A stretch of DNA of 64,000 nt from positions 46,341 through 110,340 of the forward strand of contig JAHJVW010000034.1 in assembly GCA_018828585.1 (NCBI GenBank), read 5' to 3'. Position 1 is the first letter of the stretch. Every line of letters begins with the position of its first letter. The position numbers and the translations under genes are program-made. The DNA comes from Bacteroidota bacterium (GTDB taxonomy: Bacteria > Bacteroidota > Bacteroidia > Sphingobacteriales > Sphingobacteriaceae). This document shows positions 8,140 through 17,055 of this stretch, piece after piece. The notes beneath the pieces are model-generated. The model made no database searches, was not told the DNA's origin, and worked only from the letters and a program-made list of their open reading frames with translations.

Positions 8140-10395
8140 ATGAATAAAAAAACTACTTTGAATTTGAACATATTCAAAAACAAAGGCTACATCAAAACTC
8201 TCCAAACTATTGGAGCTTTATTATTATTTTTTGGAATTTTCATAACTGCTTGTAAAAAAGATACCTTCACAGGAGAAGTTGTTGGACTTTGCCCTAAGGT
8301 TACGACAGATCCAATGGATAAAGCAGTAGACGTTGTATTAGATAAAACGGTTACACTTACCTTTAATACCGCAATGAATGCAGCAACCATCAATAAGACT
8401 ACATTCACAATTAAACAAAATGGTGTTTTGGTTGACGGTACAATTGCAGCAACTGCAAATCCAGCTGTTTACACCTTCAAACCAACTGTTCCATTAAATC
8501 CTTATGTTCTTTACACTGGAACTGTAACAACTGGAGCAAGGGATACCTTACGTACAGCCTTACAGGCAGATTATGTTTGGACATTTACTTCTATTCCAAA
8601 TATTTCATTAACTGCAAACCCGACGGCTGGTGGAATACCTAATGGTGCAGGAAATTTTGCGCAAGGTTCTACAACTACTGTTACCGCTACTGCGCTACCC
8701 ACTTTCGTATTCACCAACTGGACAGAAAATGGAACCATTGTTTCTACTAGTACCAGCTATACTTTTAAAGTGAATGGGAATAGGGCTTTAGTAGCTAATT
8801 TTATTCCGATTCCAGTTGGTAACTCATCTGTTAATTTATCTTCTTCTCCTGCTGTTGGTGGAAATACAAGTGGCGCTGGAGCATACCCTACAGGTTCATC
8901 AGTAACAGTTACGGCCTCAGCAAATGCGGGTTATACCTTTACTAATTGGACAGACAATAATGTGGTGGTATCTACAAGTTCTAATTATCAGTTTACGCTA
9001 ACCGGAAATAGGACTTTGGTAGCTAATTTCAAATTAGTCCCTTCTTCTCAATTTGCTTTAATTTTATCTTCAAGCCCAGCTGCAGGCGGAATGACGGCTG
9101 GAGAAGGAGCTTATAATGCTGGTACATCAGTAACTGCTAAAGCGACTGCTAATACCGGTTATAATTTTACCAACTGGACAGAAAACGGAGTTGTTGTTTC
9201 AACCAGTGCTAACTATACATTTGCATTAAATGGCAATAGAACACTAGTTGCCAATTTTGCGATAAATGTGTACGCATTAAATGTTACAGCCGTAAATGGA
9301 TCCGTGAGTAAATCTCCTAATCAGGCAAATTATAATTATGGCACCAATGTGATCTTAACGGCAACACCAAATGTGGGCTACACATTCTCTTCTTGGAGTG
9401 GGGATGCCTCTGGAAATGCCAATCCATTAACTGTAGCGATGAATAGTGATAAAAATATCACTGCTAACTTTGTTGCAATACCCCCCAATAACTATACTTT
9501 AACGGTAACTGCTACTAATGGAACGGTTACTAAAAATCCAAATCAACCTACTTATAATAGCGGAACTTCGGTTCAATTAACCGCGACACCAAATGCGGGC
9601 TACACTTTCTCTTCTTGGAGTGGGGATGCCTCTGGAAATGCCAATCCATTAACTGTAGTAATGAATAACAACAAAAACATTACTGCTAATTTCATATTAA
9701 TCCCCCCAAGTACTGGTACAGGTCCAATACTTCCGAGTTTAGGTTTAGCTGGTAATTTTGCAGTACTTACCAAATCAGGAATATCCACTACGGGTATCAC
9801 TTCTATTACAGGAGATATTGGCGTGAGTCCTGCCGCTGCTACAGCTATTACAGGCTTTGGATTAATCATGGACACCAATGGACAAACGTCTCATACGCCG
9901 ATAGTAACCGGAAAAGTTTATGCCGCTGATTATGCCGCTCCAACTCCTGCTTACCTAACAACGGCCGTACTTAATATGGAAACCGCTTTTACATCATCTA
10001 ACAATTTAACAGTCCCAGCGCCTGTTGTGAATTTAGGTGCCGGAAATTTAAGTGGACTAACAATTCCTCCTGGATTGTACAAATTTAGTACTGGTGTTTT
10101 AATTACGAGTCCAGTTTATTTAAATGGTAACGCTAATGACACTTGGGTATTTACCATTGCACAGGATTTAACTGCAAACAGTGGTGCTCAAATCATACTA
10201 GGCCCAAATGTTCAAGCAAAAAATATTTATTGGGTAGTTTCTGGTCAGGCGATATTAGGAACAGGTGTAGATTTTAGTGGAATTATCTTAAGTAAAACAC
10301 TCATCTCTTTAAATACTGGAGCTAAGGTTACTGGAAGATTACTTGCACAAACAGCAGTTACCTTAAACGCTAGTACGGTTATACAACCCAAATAA
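8140..10395 (+). CDS. Lipoprotein with Ig-like domain, five bacterial repeats and a C-terminal DUF3494 ice-binding-like domain
   Basis: The 751-residue protein has a lipoprotein signal peptide with lipobox ITAC (C38), then KKDT. Residues about 50-150 form a Big_5/SbsA Ig-like domain (PMDKAVDVVLDKTVTLTFNTAM). Five repeats of about 70 residues follow: three of the FTNWTENG...NRTLVANF type (about 155-372) and two of the GYTFSSWSGDASGNANPLTV type (about 376-522). The last 220 residues match the DUF3494 family (AGNFAVLTKSGISTTG, ITGDIGVSPAAATAI, IPPGLYK, NDTWVFTIAQ, IYWVVSGQA), a beta-solenoid fold known from ice-binding proteins. A cell-surface adhesin or ice-binding role is inferred; many family members have unknown ligands. 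Confidence 0.85.
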   Translation: MNKKTTLNLNIFKNKGYIKTLQTIGALLLFFGIFITACKKDTFTGEVVGLCPKVTTDPMDKAVDVVLDKTVTLTFNTAMNAATINKTTFTIKQNGVLVDGTIAATANPAVYTFKPTVPLNPYVLYTGTVTTGARDTLRTALQADYVWTFTSIPNISLTANPTAGGIPNGAGNFAQGSTTTVTATALPTFVFTNWTENGTIVSTSTSYTFKVNGNRALVANFIPIPVGNSSVNLSSSPAVGGNTSGAGAYPTGSSVTVTASANAGYTFTNWTDNNVVVSTSSNYQFTLTGNRTLVANFKLVPSSQFALILSSSPAAGGMTAGEGAYNAGTSVTAKATANTGYNFTNWTENGVVVSTSANYTFALNGNRTLVANFAINVYALNVTAVNGSVSKSPNQANYNYGTNVILTATPNVGYTFSSWSGDASGNANPLTVAMNSDKNITANFVAIPPNNYTLTVTATNGTVTKNPNQPTYNSGTSVQLTATPNAGYTFSSWSGDASGNANPLTVVMNNNKNITANFILIPPSTGTGPILPSLGLAGNFAVLTKSGISTTGITSITGDIGVSPAAATAITGFGLIMDTNGQTSHTPIVTGKVYAADYAAPTPAYLTTAVLNMETAFTSSNNLTVPAPVVNLGAGNLSGLTIPPGLYKFSTGVLITSPVYLNGNANDTWVFTIAQDLTANSGAQIILGPNVQAKNIYWVVSGQAILGTGVDFSGIILSKTLISLNTGAKVTGRLLAQTAVTLNASTVIQPK
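9385..9436 (+). repeat. 52-bp perfect direct repeat inside the DUF3494 gene, copy 1
   Basis: This stretch, coding for the FSSWSGDASGNANPLTV region of repeat 4, is identical at the DNA level to 9607-9658. The period is 222 bp, exactly 74 codons. Confidence 0.85.
9607..9658 (+). repeat. 52-bp perfect direct repeat inside the DUF3494 gene, copy 2
   Basis: It is identical to 9385-9436, including synonymous positions, whereas the flanking halves of repeats 4 and 5 differ. This suggests recent duplication or gene conversion. Confidence 0.85.
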
Positions 10396-10401
10396 TCATT
10401 C

Positions 10402-10430
10402 TAAATCACTAGCCAATGGCTAGTGATTTA
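10402..10430 (+). terminator. Hairpin between the DUF3494 and OmpA genes
   Basis: AAATCACTAGCC and GGCTAGTGATTT form a perfect 12-bp stem (13 with flanking T-A) around a 3-base loop just after the stop codon. Only a weak T-rich tail follows, so it may act as a partial terminator or stabilise the upstream mRNA in a two-gene operon. Confidence 0.5.
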
Positions 10431-10468
10431 TTCAATTGTTTAATACAATCATTTAAAAAATAAAAATC

Positions 10469-12397
10469 ATGTCACCCATCAATAAAATACTAAAACCAGC
10501 TATCATCTGCATCATCATGATGACGGCCGCAGTAAATACAGTGAAGGCACAGAACTGGATGTTCGGTTTATCCGGAGCTGGTAATTTGAATTACTTAACT
10601 GGTACTACCCAAAGATTAGACAACAGTTATTTTGTACCTACTGCTTTTCATAAAGGAACTAGCATCCGTCCGTTTGGTTCAATTTTACTAGAATACAATC
10701 CTCACAAAATTTTCGGAGGAATGCTGAACGTTGGTTACGACGGTCGTGGAGCAGATTTTGATAATGTAATTGCTCCTTGTAACTGCCCAGCAACTTTAAC
10801 AACTAACCTTTCTTATGTTACTGTTGAACCTAGCTTACGTATGAATTTAGGTAATGCTTCTAATTTGTTCTTTTTTCTAGGCCCAAGAGTTGCGTTTAAT
10901 CTAGATAAAAATTACGATTATACACAATTAAAACAGGCAGATAGATCTGGAGACCTTAGTGCAGTTAAGAAAACCATATTCTCTGGCCAGGTTGGATTAG
11001 GTTATGATTACACGATTACCAATCCTGGTAGTCCTACAAAAGTTGTTCTTTCTCCATTTGTATCTTATCATCCTTATTTTGGACAAGACCCCAGAACAAT
11101 TGAAAGTTTGTCAGTTACCACCGGTAGAGCTGGCGTAGCAATTAAATTTGGAAAAGGATCGAAAGTGGAACCTATAAAAGATAATAAAGTCATGGTTCCA
11201 ACTCGCGAAGTAGACTTTAGCGTAAGAGCACCAAAAATGATCTCAACAGATCGTAAAGTCAGCGAAACCCTTCCCCTATTGAATTATGTGTTTTTTGACG
11301 AAGGATCTAATGCTATTCCTGATCGTTATGTTAAGCTGAGTAATACAGATGCTTCTAATTTCAAAGAAGCTCAATTACAAACCGAGCAAACAATCAGCAC
11401 TAACGGAAGGTCATCCAGACAATTAAATGTTTACTATAACATCCTGAATATCATTGGGGACCGTATGCGTTCTAATCCTGGTTCTTCGGTAGACTTAAGC
11501 GGTGCATCTACAAATGGGCAGGAAGAAGGAAAACTTTTTGCTGAAGAAATTAAACAATATTTAGTTTCTATGTTTAACATCAATGACTCAAGAATTACTA
11601 CTCAGGGAAGAATTAAACCTTTAATTCCTTCTGAGCAGCCAGGCGGCACCAAAGAACTTGTATTATTGAGACAAGGTGATAGAAGAGTAGATATTACCAG
11701 CTCTTCTCCTGAATTAGCCTTAGAGGTAGGAGGTAAAATGATGAAGCCAGTTATTATCCAATCAAACATAGAAGATCCATTAGATAGTCACTTAATATTT
11801 AATGTAGATGGCGCTAGTGATTTATTAAAATCTTACACTATTGATTTGACTGATAACCAAGGTAAAATTCAACATTATGGACCTTATTATCATGATCAAG
11901 AAAGCGTTTCTGGGAATACCATCCTAGCGGGAAATAAAGAAGGTGATTATACAGTCACCATGAATGGCATTAATAAAAACGGAACCTTGGTGAAAAAAGT
12001 AAAAACCGTTCATTTAGTACGCCAAGATGGAGTGATTGAAAAAGGTTATCGTTACAGCATCCTATTTAATTTTGATAAAGCAGAGACGATTGCATCTTAT
12101 GAAAAATTCCTTACTGATGAGGTAAGCTCTTTGATCACAGATGGATCTAACGTTATTATACATGGACATACAGATATTATTGGTTCTGAAGAATATAACC
12201 ATACCCTATCTCATAATAGAGCTTTAGAAACACAAAAAATCTTAGAACGGGCATTAAGCAATGCTGGTAAAAAGAATGTGACTTTTGAAACCTACGGTTT
12301 TGGAGAAGAATTGGATAAGGCTCCTTTTGGAAACACTTTGCCTGAAGAGCGCTCTTACAACAGAACTGTTATTATTGACATCAGTTCTTCAAAATAG
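10469..12397 (+). CDS. OmpA-family outer membrane protein with N-terminal beta-barrel and two OmpA-like regions
   Basis: A signal peptide ending VKAQ (residue 28) is followed by a barrel-like part to about residue 225 with alternating strands (SYVTVEPSLRMNLG, KVVLSPFVSYHPYF, GRAGVAIKFGKG). Residues about 270-420 hold a divergent OmpA-like region (LNYVFFDEGSNAIPDRY ... VDLSGASTNGQEEGKLFAEEIKQYL). The C-terminus (about 530-642) is a standard OmpA domain: YSILFNFDKAETIASYEKFL, IIHGHTDIIGSEEYNHTLSHNRA, ERSYNRTVIIDI. It should anchor the outer membrane to peptidoglycan. It follows the DUF3494 gene by 73 bases and probably forms a unit with it. Confidence 0.85.
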   Translation: MSPINKILKPAIICIIMMTAAVNTVKAQNWMFGLSGAGNLNYLTGTTQRLDNSYFVPTAFHKGTSIRPFGSILLEYNPHKIFGGMLNVGYDGRGADFDNVIAPCNCPATLTTNLSYVTVEPSLRMNLGNASNLFFFLGPRVAFNLDKNYDYTQLKQADRSGDLSAVKKTIFSGQVGLGYDYTITNPGSPTKVVLSPFVSYHPYFGQDPRTIESLSVTTGRAGVAIKFGKGSKVEPIKDNKVMVPTREVDFSVRAPKMISTDRKVSETLPLLNYVFFDEGSNAIPDRYVKLSNTDASNFKEAQLQTEQTISTNGRSSRQLNVYYNILNIIGDRMRSNPGSSVDLSGASTNGQEEGKLFAEEIKQYLVSMFNINDSRITTQGRIKPLIPSEQPGGTKELVLLRQGDRRVDITSSSPELALEVGGKMMKPVIIQSNIEDPLDSHLIFNVDGASDLLKSYTIDLTDNQGKIQHYGPYYHDQESVSGNTILAGNKEGDYTVTMNGINKNGTLVKKVKTVHLVRQDGVIEKGYRYSILFNFDKAETIASYEKFLTDEVSSLITDGSNVIIHGHTDIIGSEEYNHTLSHNRALETQKILERALSNAGKKNVTFETYGFGEELDKAPFGNTLPEERSYNRTVIIDISSSK

Positions 12398-12419
12398 ACG
12401 TTTTATTTAATTAATTTTT

Positions 12420-12451
12420 AGAAAAAGAGGAGCTTAAATTCCTCTTTTTCT
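12420..12451. terminator. Bidirectional terminator between convergent genes
   Basis: AGAAAAAGAGGA (12420-12431) pairs perfectly with TCCTCTTTTTCT (12440-12451) around an 8-base loop. It serves the OmpA gene (plus) and the oxygenase gene (minus). Confidence 0.8.
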
Positions 12452-12461
12452 ATTTAAATTT

Positions 12462-13418
12462 TTAACTAAACGTAATTTTTAACTTTAACAAAACCTGTTT
12501 TGAAAAAGGAAAATTAGAGGGTGGTAAATCTAAAATTTCTGCAATTTCATCCCCTAATAAAAACCGCATAAATCCTACTATCTCTTTGTTACTTATTTCA
12601 CTTTGATCATTTAACTGATAAAAGCAATTCAATAAAGACAAAGTCAACTTCTTCCCTGCTTCTGAAGTTTTAAACTGTCGCTTGGCTATAGTTCTATCTA
12701 AATCATGAGCCTCTTTACCATTTGCTGGCAATATTTCAGACTTGACTCCTAACATTGCACCTACCCAACTCCAATATTTGATATAACTCATTTGTTCTTC
12801 ATAGCTAATGGTAAATCCCATTTTTCTTAGCCCTCTAATTACTATTAATGAGAAAGACAAGTTAGTACCCGCCATATCTTCCTGATTTACTGGTAAGCCA
12901 AAGGCTGGGTTCCACTTGGTTTTCTTTAGATAATATCGAGCAGCAGCATGCATTACTCTTACTTTAAAAAGTTGAACTTTCCCTTCACCTTTTAAATCCA
13001 TTGTATTCAATTGCATCATGGCTTTTACAAATCCAGCTGTTTCCTCCAACCTAGTTTTAATATCCTTATACATTCGTTCCGTTTGGTATAAAACTTCAGC
13101 ACCCTCAGCAGCAGCGTAGCAATACGGAAGAGAAAGCAAACCTAGAAGTTGTAAAATGTAAATTTCCTTAGATTGAAAAAAGTGTATTGCTGTAGCCCTT
13201 GACTTTTCGTCAGGCAAAGGGATATTGATGATCTCTTTATCAAACCATTTGGCTTCAGGAATAGATTTTAGAAACTGTGCCCAATCTGAATTTGATTTAA
13301 GTAATGCTAAAGCTTCATATAAAAGCTTCTTTTTAGTATCAAATTCAAAATAGTTATTTACAAACTTGTCTGCTTTTTGATCTCCAATGTTTCTATAAGT
13401 ATTTAGATCTAACTTCAT
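12462..13418 (-). CDS. Oxygenase MpaB / rubber oxygenase-like (DUF2236) protein
   Basis: The 318-residue soluble protein resembles the DUF2236 family, which includes the latex-clearing protein Lcp and fungal MpaB, haem b oxygenases. The family core is recognisable: VRVMHAAARYYL, W-x-P-x-FGLPVNQEDMAGTNLSFSLIVIRGLRKMG, and a later KYWSWVGAMLGV. No signal peptide is visible, so a cytoplasmic protein is likely and a rubber substrate is improbable; the real substrate is unknown. A promoter fits at 13440-13470. It stands alone between two terminators. Confidence 0.7.
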   Translation of the reverse strand: MKLDLNTYRNIGDQKADKFVNNYFEFDTKKKLLYEALALLKSNSDWAQFLKSIPEAKWFDKEIINIPLPDEKSRATAIHFFQSKEIYILQLLGLLSLPYCYAAAEGAEVLYQTERMYKDIKTRLEETAGFVKAMMQLNTMDLKGEGKVQLFKVRVMHAAARYYLKKTKWNPAFGLPVNQEDMAGTNLSFSLIVIRGLRKMGFTISYEEQMSYIKYWSWVGAMLGVKSEILPANGKEAHDLDRTIAKRQFKTSEAGKKLTLSLLNCFYQLNDQSEISNKEIVGFMRFLLGDEIAEILDLPPSNFPFSKQVLLKLKITFS

Positions 13419-13439
13419 TAATCAAGAGAAAGAAAGAAA

Positions 13440-13470
13440 CAAAAGAATTGTTTGCTAAAATTTGAAGCAA
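13440..13470 (-). promoter_or_regulatory. Promoter of the MpaB-like gene
   Basis: TTG (13470-13468), 20 bases, then TTCTTTTG (13447-13440), one mismatch from TAnnTTTG, ending 22 bases before the ATG. Confidence 0.5.
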
Positions 13471-13483
13471 AATATTTTTGACA

Positions 13484-13516
13484 TAAAAAAACCCATAAGG
13501 GTTACTTACGGGTTTT
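13484..13516 (-). terminator. Terminator of the Hc1-like gene
   Basis: On the minus strand AACCCGTAAG and CTTATGGGTT pair (one G-T) around a short loop, followed by a run of T, 20 bases after the stop codon. Confidence 0.75.
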
Positions 13517-13535
13517 CTATAATGGATAATAAAAA

Positions 13536-13721
13536 TTATTTTCCAGCTTCTTTATTCTTCATTTCTTGAACTTCAAGACGAATAGCTTGAGAAAGATTTT
13601 TCAAATCTTGCATTCCTTTTCTAACTCTTGTTCCAGCAGCGCTGTTACCTTTGTTATAAAACTTGTCTGCATCGCCTTCTAATTCGGCTACTAATTTTTT
13701 TACTTCTTCGAATTTTTTCAT
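13536..13721 (-). CDS. Hc1-like (histone H1-like) small basic protein
   Basis: The 61-residue protein (MKKFEEVKKLVAELEGDADKF start) matches the short Hc1-like proteins common in Bacteroidota: an N-terminal amphipathic helix, the GNSAAGTRVRKGMQDLKNLSQ core and a lysine-rich end. Such proteins are annotated as nucleoid-associated by similarity to the chlamydial histone Hc1; DNA binding is inferred. It is transcribed alone: a terminator follows and a clear AGGAG site lies 9 bases before the ATG, which suggests high expression. Confidence 0.8.
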   Translation of the reverse strand: MKKFEEVKKLVAELEGDADKFYNKGNSAAGTRVRKGMQDLKNLSQAIRLEVQEMKNKEAGK

Positions 13722-13930
13722 TTTAAATACTCCTTTTAGTTTTTATGGTTAGTAAATATTTTACTTATTTAGCTAATGTAGAATGTTTTTTCGTAATAAA
13801 AAATGATTTCAAATTTTAAAATAGCCTCTAAAAGCCTTTTTTTTCCACATTTTTAAAGCTTTAAACAATTTAAATTTCTTTAAAAAAATCTATTTATTTG
13901 AAAATCAGTAGATTATAGATTATTGCAAAA
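13722..13930. other. 209-bp AT-rich region upstream of the Hc1-like gene
   Basis: The region must hold the Hc1-like promoter. The AGGAG ribosome site is at 13734-13730. I see no full-consensus promoter and no gene. Confidence 0.4.
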
Positions 13931-13966
13931 TAAAAACGCCTCTAAATGAATTTTAGAGGCGTTTTT
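13931..13966. terminator. Terminator of the alpha-oxoamine synthase gene
   Basis: AAAAACGCCTCTAAA and TTTAGAGGCGTTTTT form a long stem around a 6-base loop; it can act in both directions and ends 15 bases after the stop codon of the minus-strand gene. Confidence 0.85.
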
Positions 13967-13981
13967 AAACTCAATAAAGAA

Positions 13982-15223
13982 TTAAGCAGTAACTTCTTTT
14001 TTCTCTTTATAATATCCTTGTTCTAACTTATCTCGGACTTCGCTAAACGCTGCTAAAGTTCTGTTGACATCTTCCAAAGTATGCATGGCTGTTGGGATTA
14101 ATCTTAACATGATTAAACCTTTAGGAATTACTGGATAAATTACAATTGAGCAAAATATTCCGTAATTCTCTCTCAGATCCATTGTGATTGCGGTAGCTTC
14201 ACTTAACTCTCCTTTAAAGAAAACGGGCGTAACAACCGAGTTGGTACTCCCAATATTAAATCCTTTTTCTTTCAATCCCGATTGTAACGCTGTCGCAATT
14301 TTCCAAAGTTTTGCTTTAAGCTCTGGCTTAGTTCTCAATAACTCTAATCTCTTTTTCAAACCAATAACCATTGGCATAGGAAGAGATTTCGCGAAAGTTT
14401 GAGACCGCATATTGTAACGTAAATAATTAGTAATTTCTTCTGTTGATGCAATGAAAGCGCCAATACCAGCCATTGATTTGGCAAAAGTACCAAAGTAAAC
14501 ATCAATACCTTTTAAACAATCTTGTTCTTCATGAGTCCCAGAACCTGTTTTTCCCATGGTTCCAAAACCATGTGCATCATCAATTAGTAATCGGAATTTA
14601 AATTGATTTTTAAAATCAACAATTTCTTTCAATTTACCCTGCGCTCCAGACATTCCGAAAACACCTTCAGTAATTACCAAAATACCTCCACCGCTTTCCT
14701 GTGTTAATTTAGTAGCTCGCTCTAATTGCTTTTTCAAGCTATCCATGTCATTGTGTTGGTAAACATACCGTTTACCCATGTGCAAACGCACACCATCAAT
14801 GATACAAGCATGAGCCTCGGCATCATAAACAATTACATCATTTCTATCTACTAATGCATCAATTGCAGATAAAATTCCCTGATAACCATAATTTAATAAA
14901 AAAGCATCTTCAAAACCCGTAAACTCTGCCAATGATTTTTCTAATTCTTCATGATGATTAGAGTTTCCAGACATCATTCGGGCACCCATTGGGTAAGCCA
15001 TACCATAATCTGCTGCTGCTTTTGCGTCTGTTTCTCGTACTTCAGGGTGGTTTGCCAAACCTAAATAGTTATTTAAGCTCCAAACTAAGTGTTCTTTTCC
15101 TCTAAAATTCATATGAGGAGCGATCTCTCCTTCCAACTTAGGAAAAGAGAAATATCCATGAGACCATTTTTGATGTTGACCTAAGGGTCCCATGTTCTTC
15201 GCAATCTTATCGAAAATATCCAA
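13982..15223 (-). CDS. Alpha-oxoamine synthase family PLP enzyme (acyl-CoA/ACP : amino acid condensing)
   Basis: This 413-residue type I PLP enzyme belongs to the group of glycine C-acetyltransferase, BioF and serine palmitoyltransferase. Visible are the substrate segment WSLNNYLGLANHPEV, GMAYPMGARMMSGNSNHHEELE, YDAEAHACIIDGVRL with the cofactor-stacking His, the LIDDAHGFGTMGKTGSGTHEEQD aspartate-histidine motif, and the Schiff-base lysine in FGTFAKSMAGIGAF. Bacteroidota use such enzymes to start sphingolipids (serine) or sulfonolipids (cysteate), and this branch differs from classical BioF or Kbl. The substrate cannot be decided from sequence alone. It has its own promoter and terminator. 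Confidence 0.75.
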   Translation of the reverse strand: MDIFDKIAKNMGPLGQHQKWSHGYFSFPKLEGEIAPHMNFRGKEHLVWSLNNYLGLANHPEVRETDAKAAADYGMAYPMGARMMSGNSNHHEELEKSLAEFTGFEDAFLLNYGYQGILSAIDALVDRNDVIVYDAEAHACIIDGVRLHMGKRYVYQHNDMDSLKKQLERATKLTQESGGGILVITEGVFGMSGAQGKLKEIVDFKNQFKFRLLIDDAHGFGTMGKTGSGTHEEQDCLKGIDVYFGTFAKSMAGIGAFIASTEEITNYLRYNMRSQTFAKSLPMPMVIGLKKRLELLRTKPELKAKLWKIATALQSGLKEKGFNIGSTNSVVTPVFFKGELSEATAITMDLRENYGIFCSIVIYPVIPKGLIMLRLIPTAMHTLEDVNRTLAAFSEVRDKLEQGYYKEKKEVTA

Positions 15224-15263
15224 ATCGTTATTTCTTTTAATTCTATACTAAATAAAAACCTCG

Positions 15264-15294
15264 CAAATTTAAGCTTTCTACACTTGATTAACAA
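15264..15294 (-). promoter_or_regulatory. Promoter of the alpha-oxoamine synthase gene
   Basis: TTG (15294-15292), a 20-base spacer and TAAATTTG (15271-15264) match the Bacteroidota consensus fully, 40 bases before the ATG. Confidence 0.7.
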
Positions 15295-15324
15295 AGATTA
15301 GGAATTTTATGATTTTTGATAAAC

Positions 15325-15354
15325 ACAAAAGCCATTCAGAAAAACTGAATGGCT
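15325..15354 (-). terminator. Terminator at the end of the dcw cluster (after ftsZ)
   Basis: AGCCATTCAG (15330-15339) pairs with CTGAATGGCT (15345-15354) around five bases; on the minus strand TTTTGTGTTT follows. Confidence 0.75.
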
Positions 15355-15373
15355 TATTTATAAGTTTGATTTA

Positions 15374-16990
15374 CTAATCTACATTGTCATGTAAAAAAGA
15401 ATTATTTGGTCTTATTTCTGTTTGTCCGTCATCATCGCTCCCTAAAGTAAATCTAGAGACCTGTGATTCTGATGAATGAGGAACCTCTTTCAATTGCATT
15501 TGCTTTCGCTTGTACGCAGGTTCATTTTCCAACTCTTGCAATCCACTAGTAGAACGTAACTTCATACTTAAATCCTTTAGTCTTAAGATTCTTTCTTTAG
15601 ACTTACGCAGTTGTTCTTCAATAGACTCGTCTGTTTTATGTTCATCCTCATTTAAGGCTAATACTTCTTCTACCTGAATATCCTCATCTACTTGAGCTGG
15701 TTGATCAAATTCTGAAGCTGAGAACTTTAAATTAAAACCAAAATCTTCTACTTCTTCAACAGCCTCTTCTCTGTCTTCTTCAAATAATTGATGCTTTACT
15801 ACTTCATCACCTTCATCAGAAATATCATCATTTTTATTACTGAACATATCCCCAAAAAGATTAGCCTGCGGGACTTTAGTCTCTTCTTGTTTTAAAACAG
15901 GAACTCTTTCTGAATCTTCTTTTTTAATTGATTCTGACTTTTTTGTAAATTCATTGATGGGTTTAATTAAAGGCGTATCAGTAGTTAAGAATTGTTTCTT
16001 TGGTGCAGTTTGTTTAGTTAATTCTCTTTCTTCTTTGGTTTGGAAACCAGTAGCGATGATGGTAACCGAAATATTATCCCCAAGAGCAGAATCGCTACAG
16101 TTACCCCAAATTAAATCGGCAGATAAACCTGCTTGTTCCTGAATAAAATCAGTAATTATACTCACCTCATCCATGGTTACTTCCTTGTCACCAGAACTAA
16201 TGTTTAATAAAATATATCTAGCTCCTTCAATCTCATTATCTTTTAATAGTGGAGATGAAAGCGCACCTTCAACCGCTTTTAAGGCTCTATTTTCGCCTTC
16301 GGCAGAGTAGCTTCCCATGATAGCCACACCACTATCTTTCATAACAGTGCGGACATCTTTAAAATCCACGTTGATATAGCCAGGTACTGTTATAATCTCC
16401 GCAATACCTTTGGCAGCTGTAGTTAAAATATCATCAGCTTGACCAAATGCTGATCCTAAAGTCAGGTTTCCAAAAATTTCTCTTAATCTATCGTTAGAAA
16501 TCACTAGGAATGAATCCACGTATTTCTTTAGCTCTTCCAAACCTTCTTCTGCCTGCATTCTACGACGTTTACCTTCAAATGAGAACGGAGTAGTTACAAT
16601 AGCAACCGTAAGGATATCTAATTCTTTTGCAGCTTTAGCAATAATAGGACTAGCGCCAGTTCCAGTACCACCACCCATTCCTGCTGTAATGAAAAGCATT
16701 CGAGTGTTAGCACCCAACATATCTTTAACATCATCAATATTTTCGATGGCAGAGTTTTTACCGACCTCAGGAATTGAACCTGCCCCCATTCCTTCTGTTA
16801 AGCTTGCACCTAATTGGACTTTATTTGGGATTGGACTTAATTCTAAAGCTTGTGCATCCGTATTACAAATAATGAAATCAACACCCGTGATTCCTTGTCT
16901 GTACATATGGTTAACTGCATTACCACCGCCACCACCAACACCAATAACTTTGATGATTGATGATTTTTCTTTTAACATTTCAAACTGCAT
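15374..16990 (-). CDS. ftsZ: Cell division protein FtsZ
   Basis: FtsZ is the tubulin-like GTPase that forms the Z ring. The GTP site is complete: VGGGGGNAVNHM near residue 20, NTDAQAL, and the tubulin signature ITAGMGGGTGTGASP near 105. The globular part ends near residue 325. A long acidic linker of about 190 residues follows, giving 538 in total, far longer than the roughly 380 of E. coli but typical of Bacteroidota. The tail ends in IRPNNSFLHDNVD, probably the conserved FtsA-binding peptide in this phylum. It lies 125 bases after ftsA; that gap contains DnaA-box-like sites. Confidence 0.97.
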   Translation of the reverse strand: MQFEMLKEKSSIIKVIGVGGGGGNAVNHMYRQGITGVDFIICNTDAQALELSPIPNKVQLGASLTEGMGAGSIPEVGKNSAIENIDDVKDMLGANTRMLFITAGMGGGTGTGASPIIAKAAKELDILTVAIVTTPFSFEGKRRRMQAEEGLEELKKYVDSFLVISNDRLREIFGNLTLGSAFGQADDILTTAAKGIAEIITVPGYINVDFKDVRTVMKDSGVAIMGSYSAEGENRALKAVEGALSSPLLKDNEIEGARYILLNISSGDKEVTMDEVSIITDFIQEQAGLSADLIWGNCSDSALGDNISVTIIATGFQTKEERELTKQTAPKKQFLTTDTPLIKPINEFTKKSESIKKEDSERVPVLKQEETKVPQANLFGDMFSNKNDDISDEGDEVVKHQLFEEDREEAVEEVEDFGFNLKFSASEFDQPAQVDEDIQVEEVLALNEDEHKTDESIEEQLRKSKERILRLKDLSMKLRSTSGLQELENEPAYKRKQMQLKEVPHSSESQVSRFTLGSDDDGQTEIRPNNSFLHDNVD

Positions 16991-17055
16991 ATTCTTAATA
17001 ATCAGTCAATAAAATTTTATTTTACTACCTTTAATGTACTTGTAATAATAGAGAA

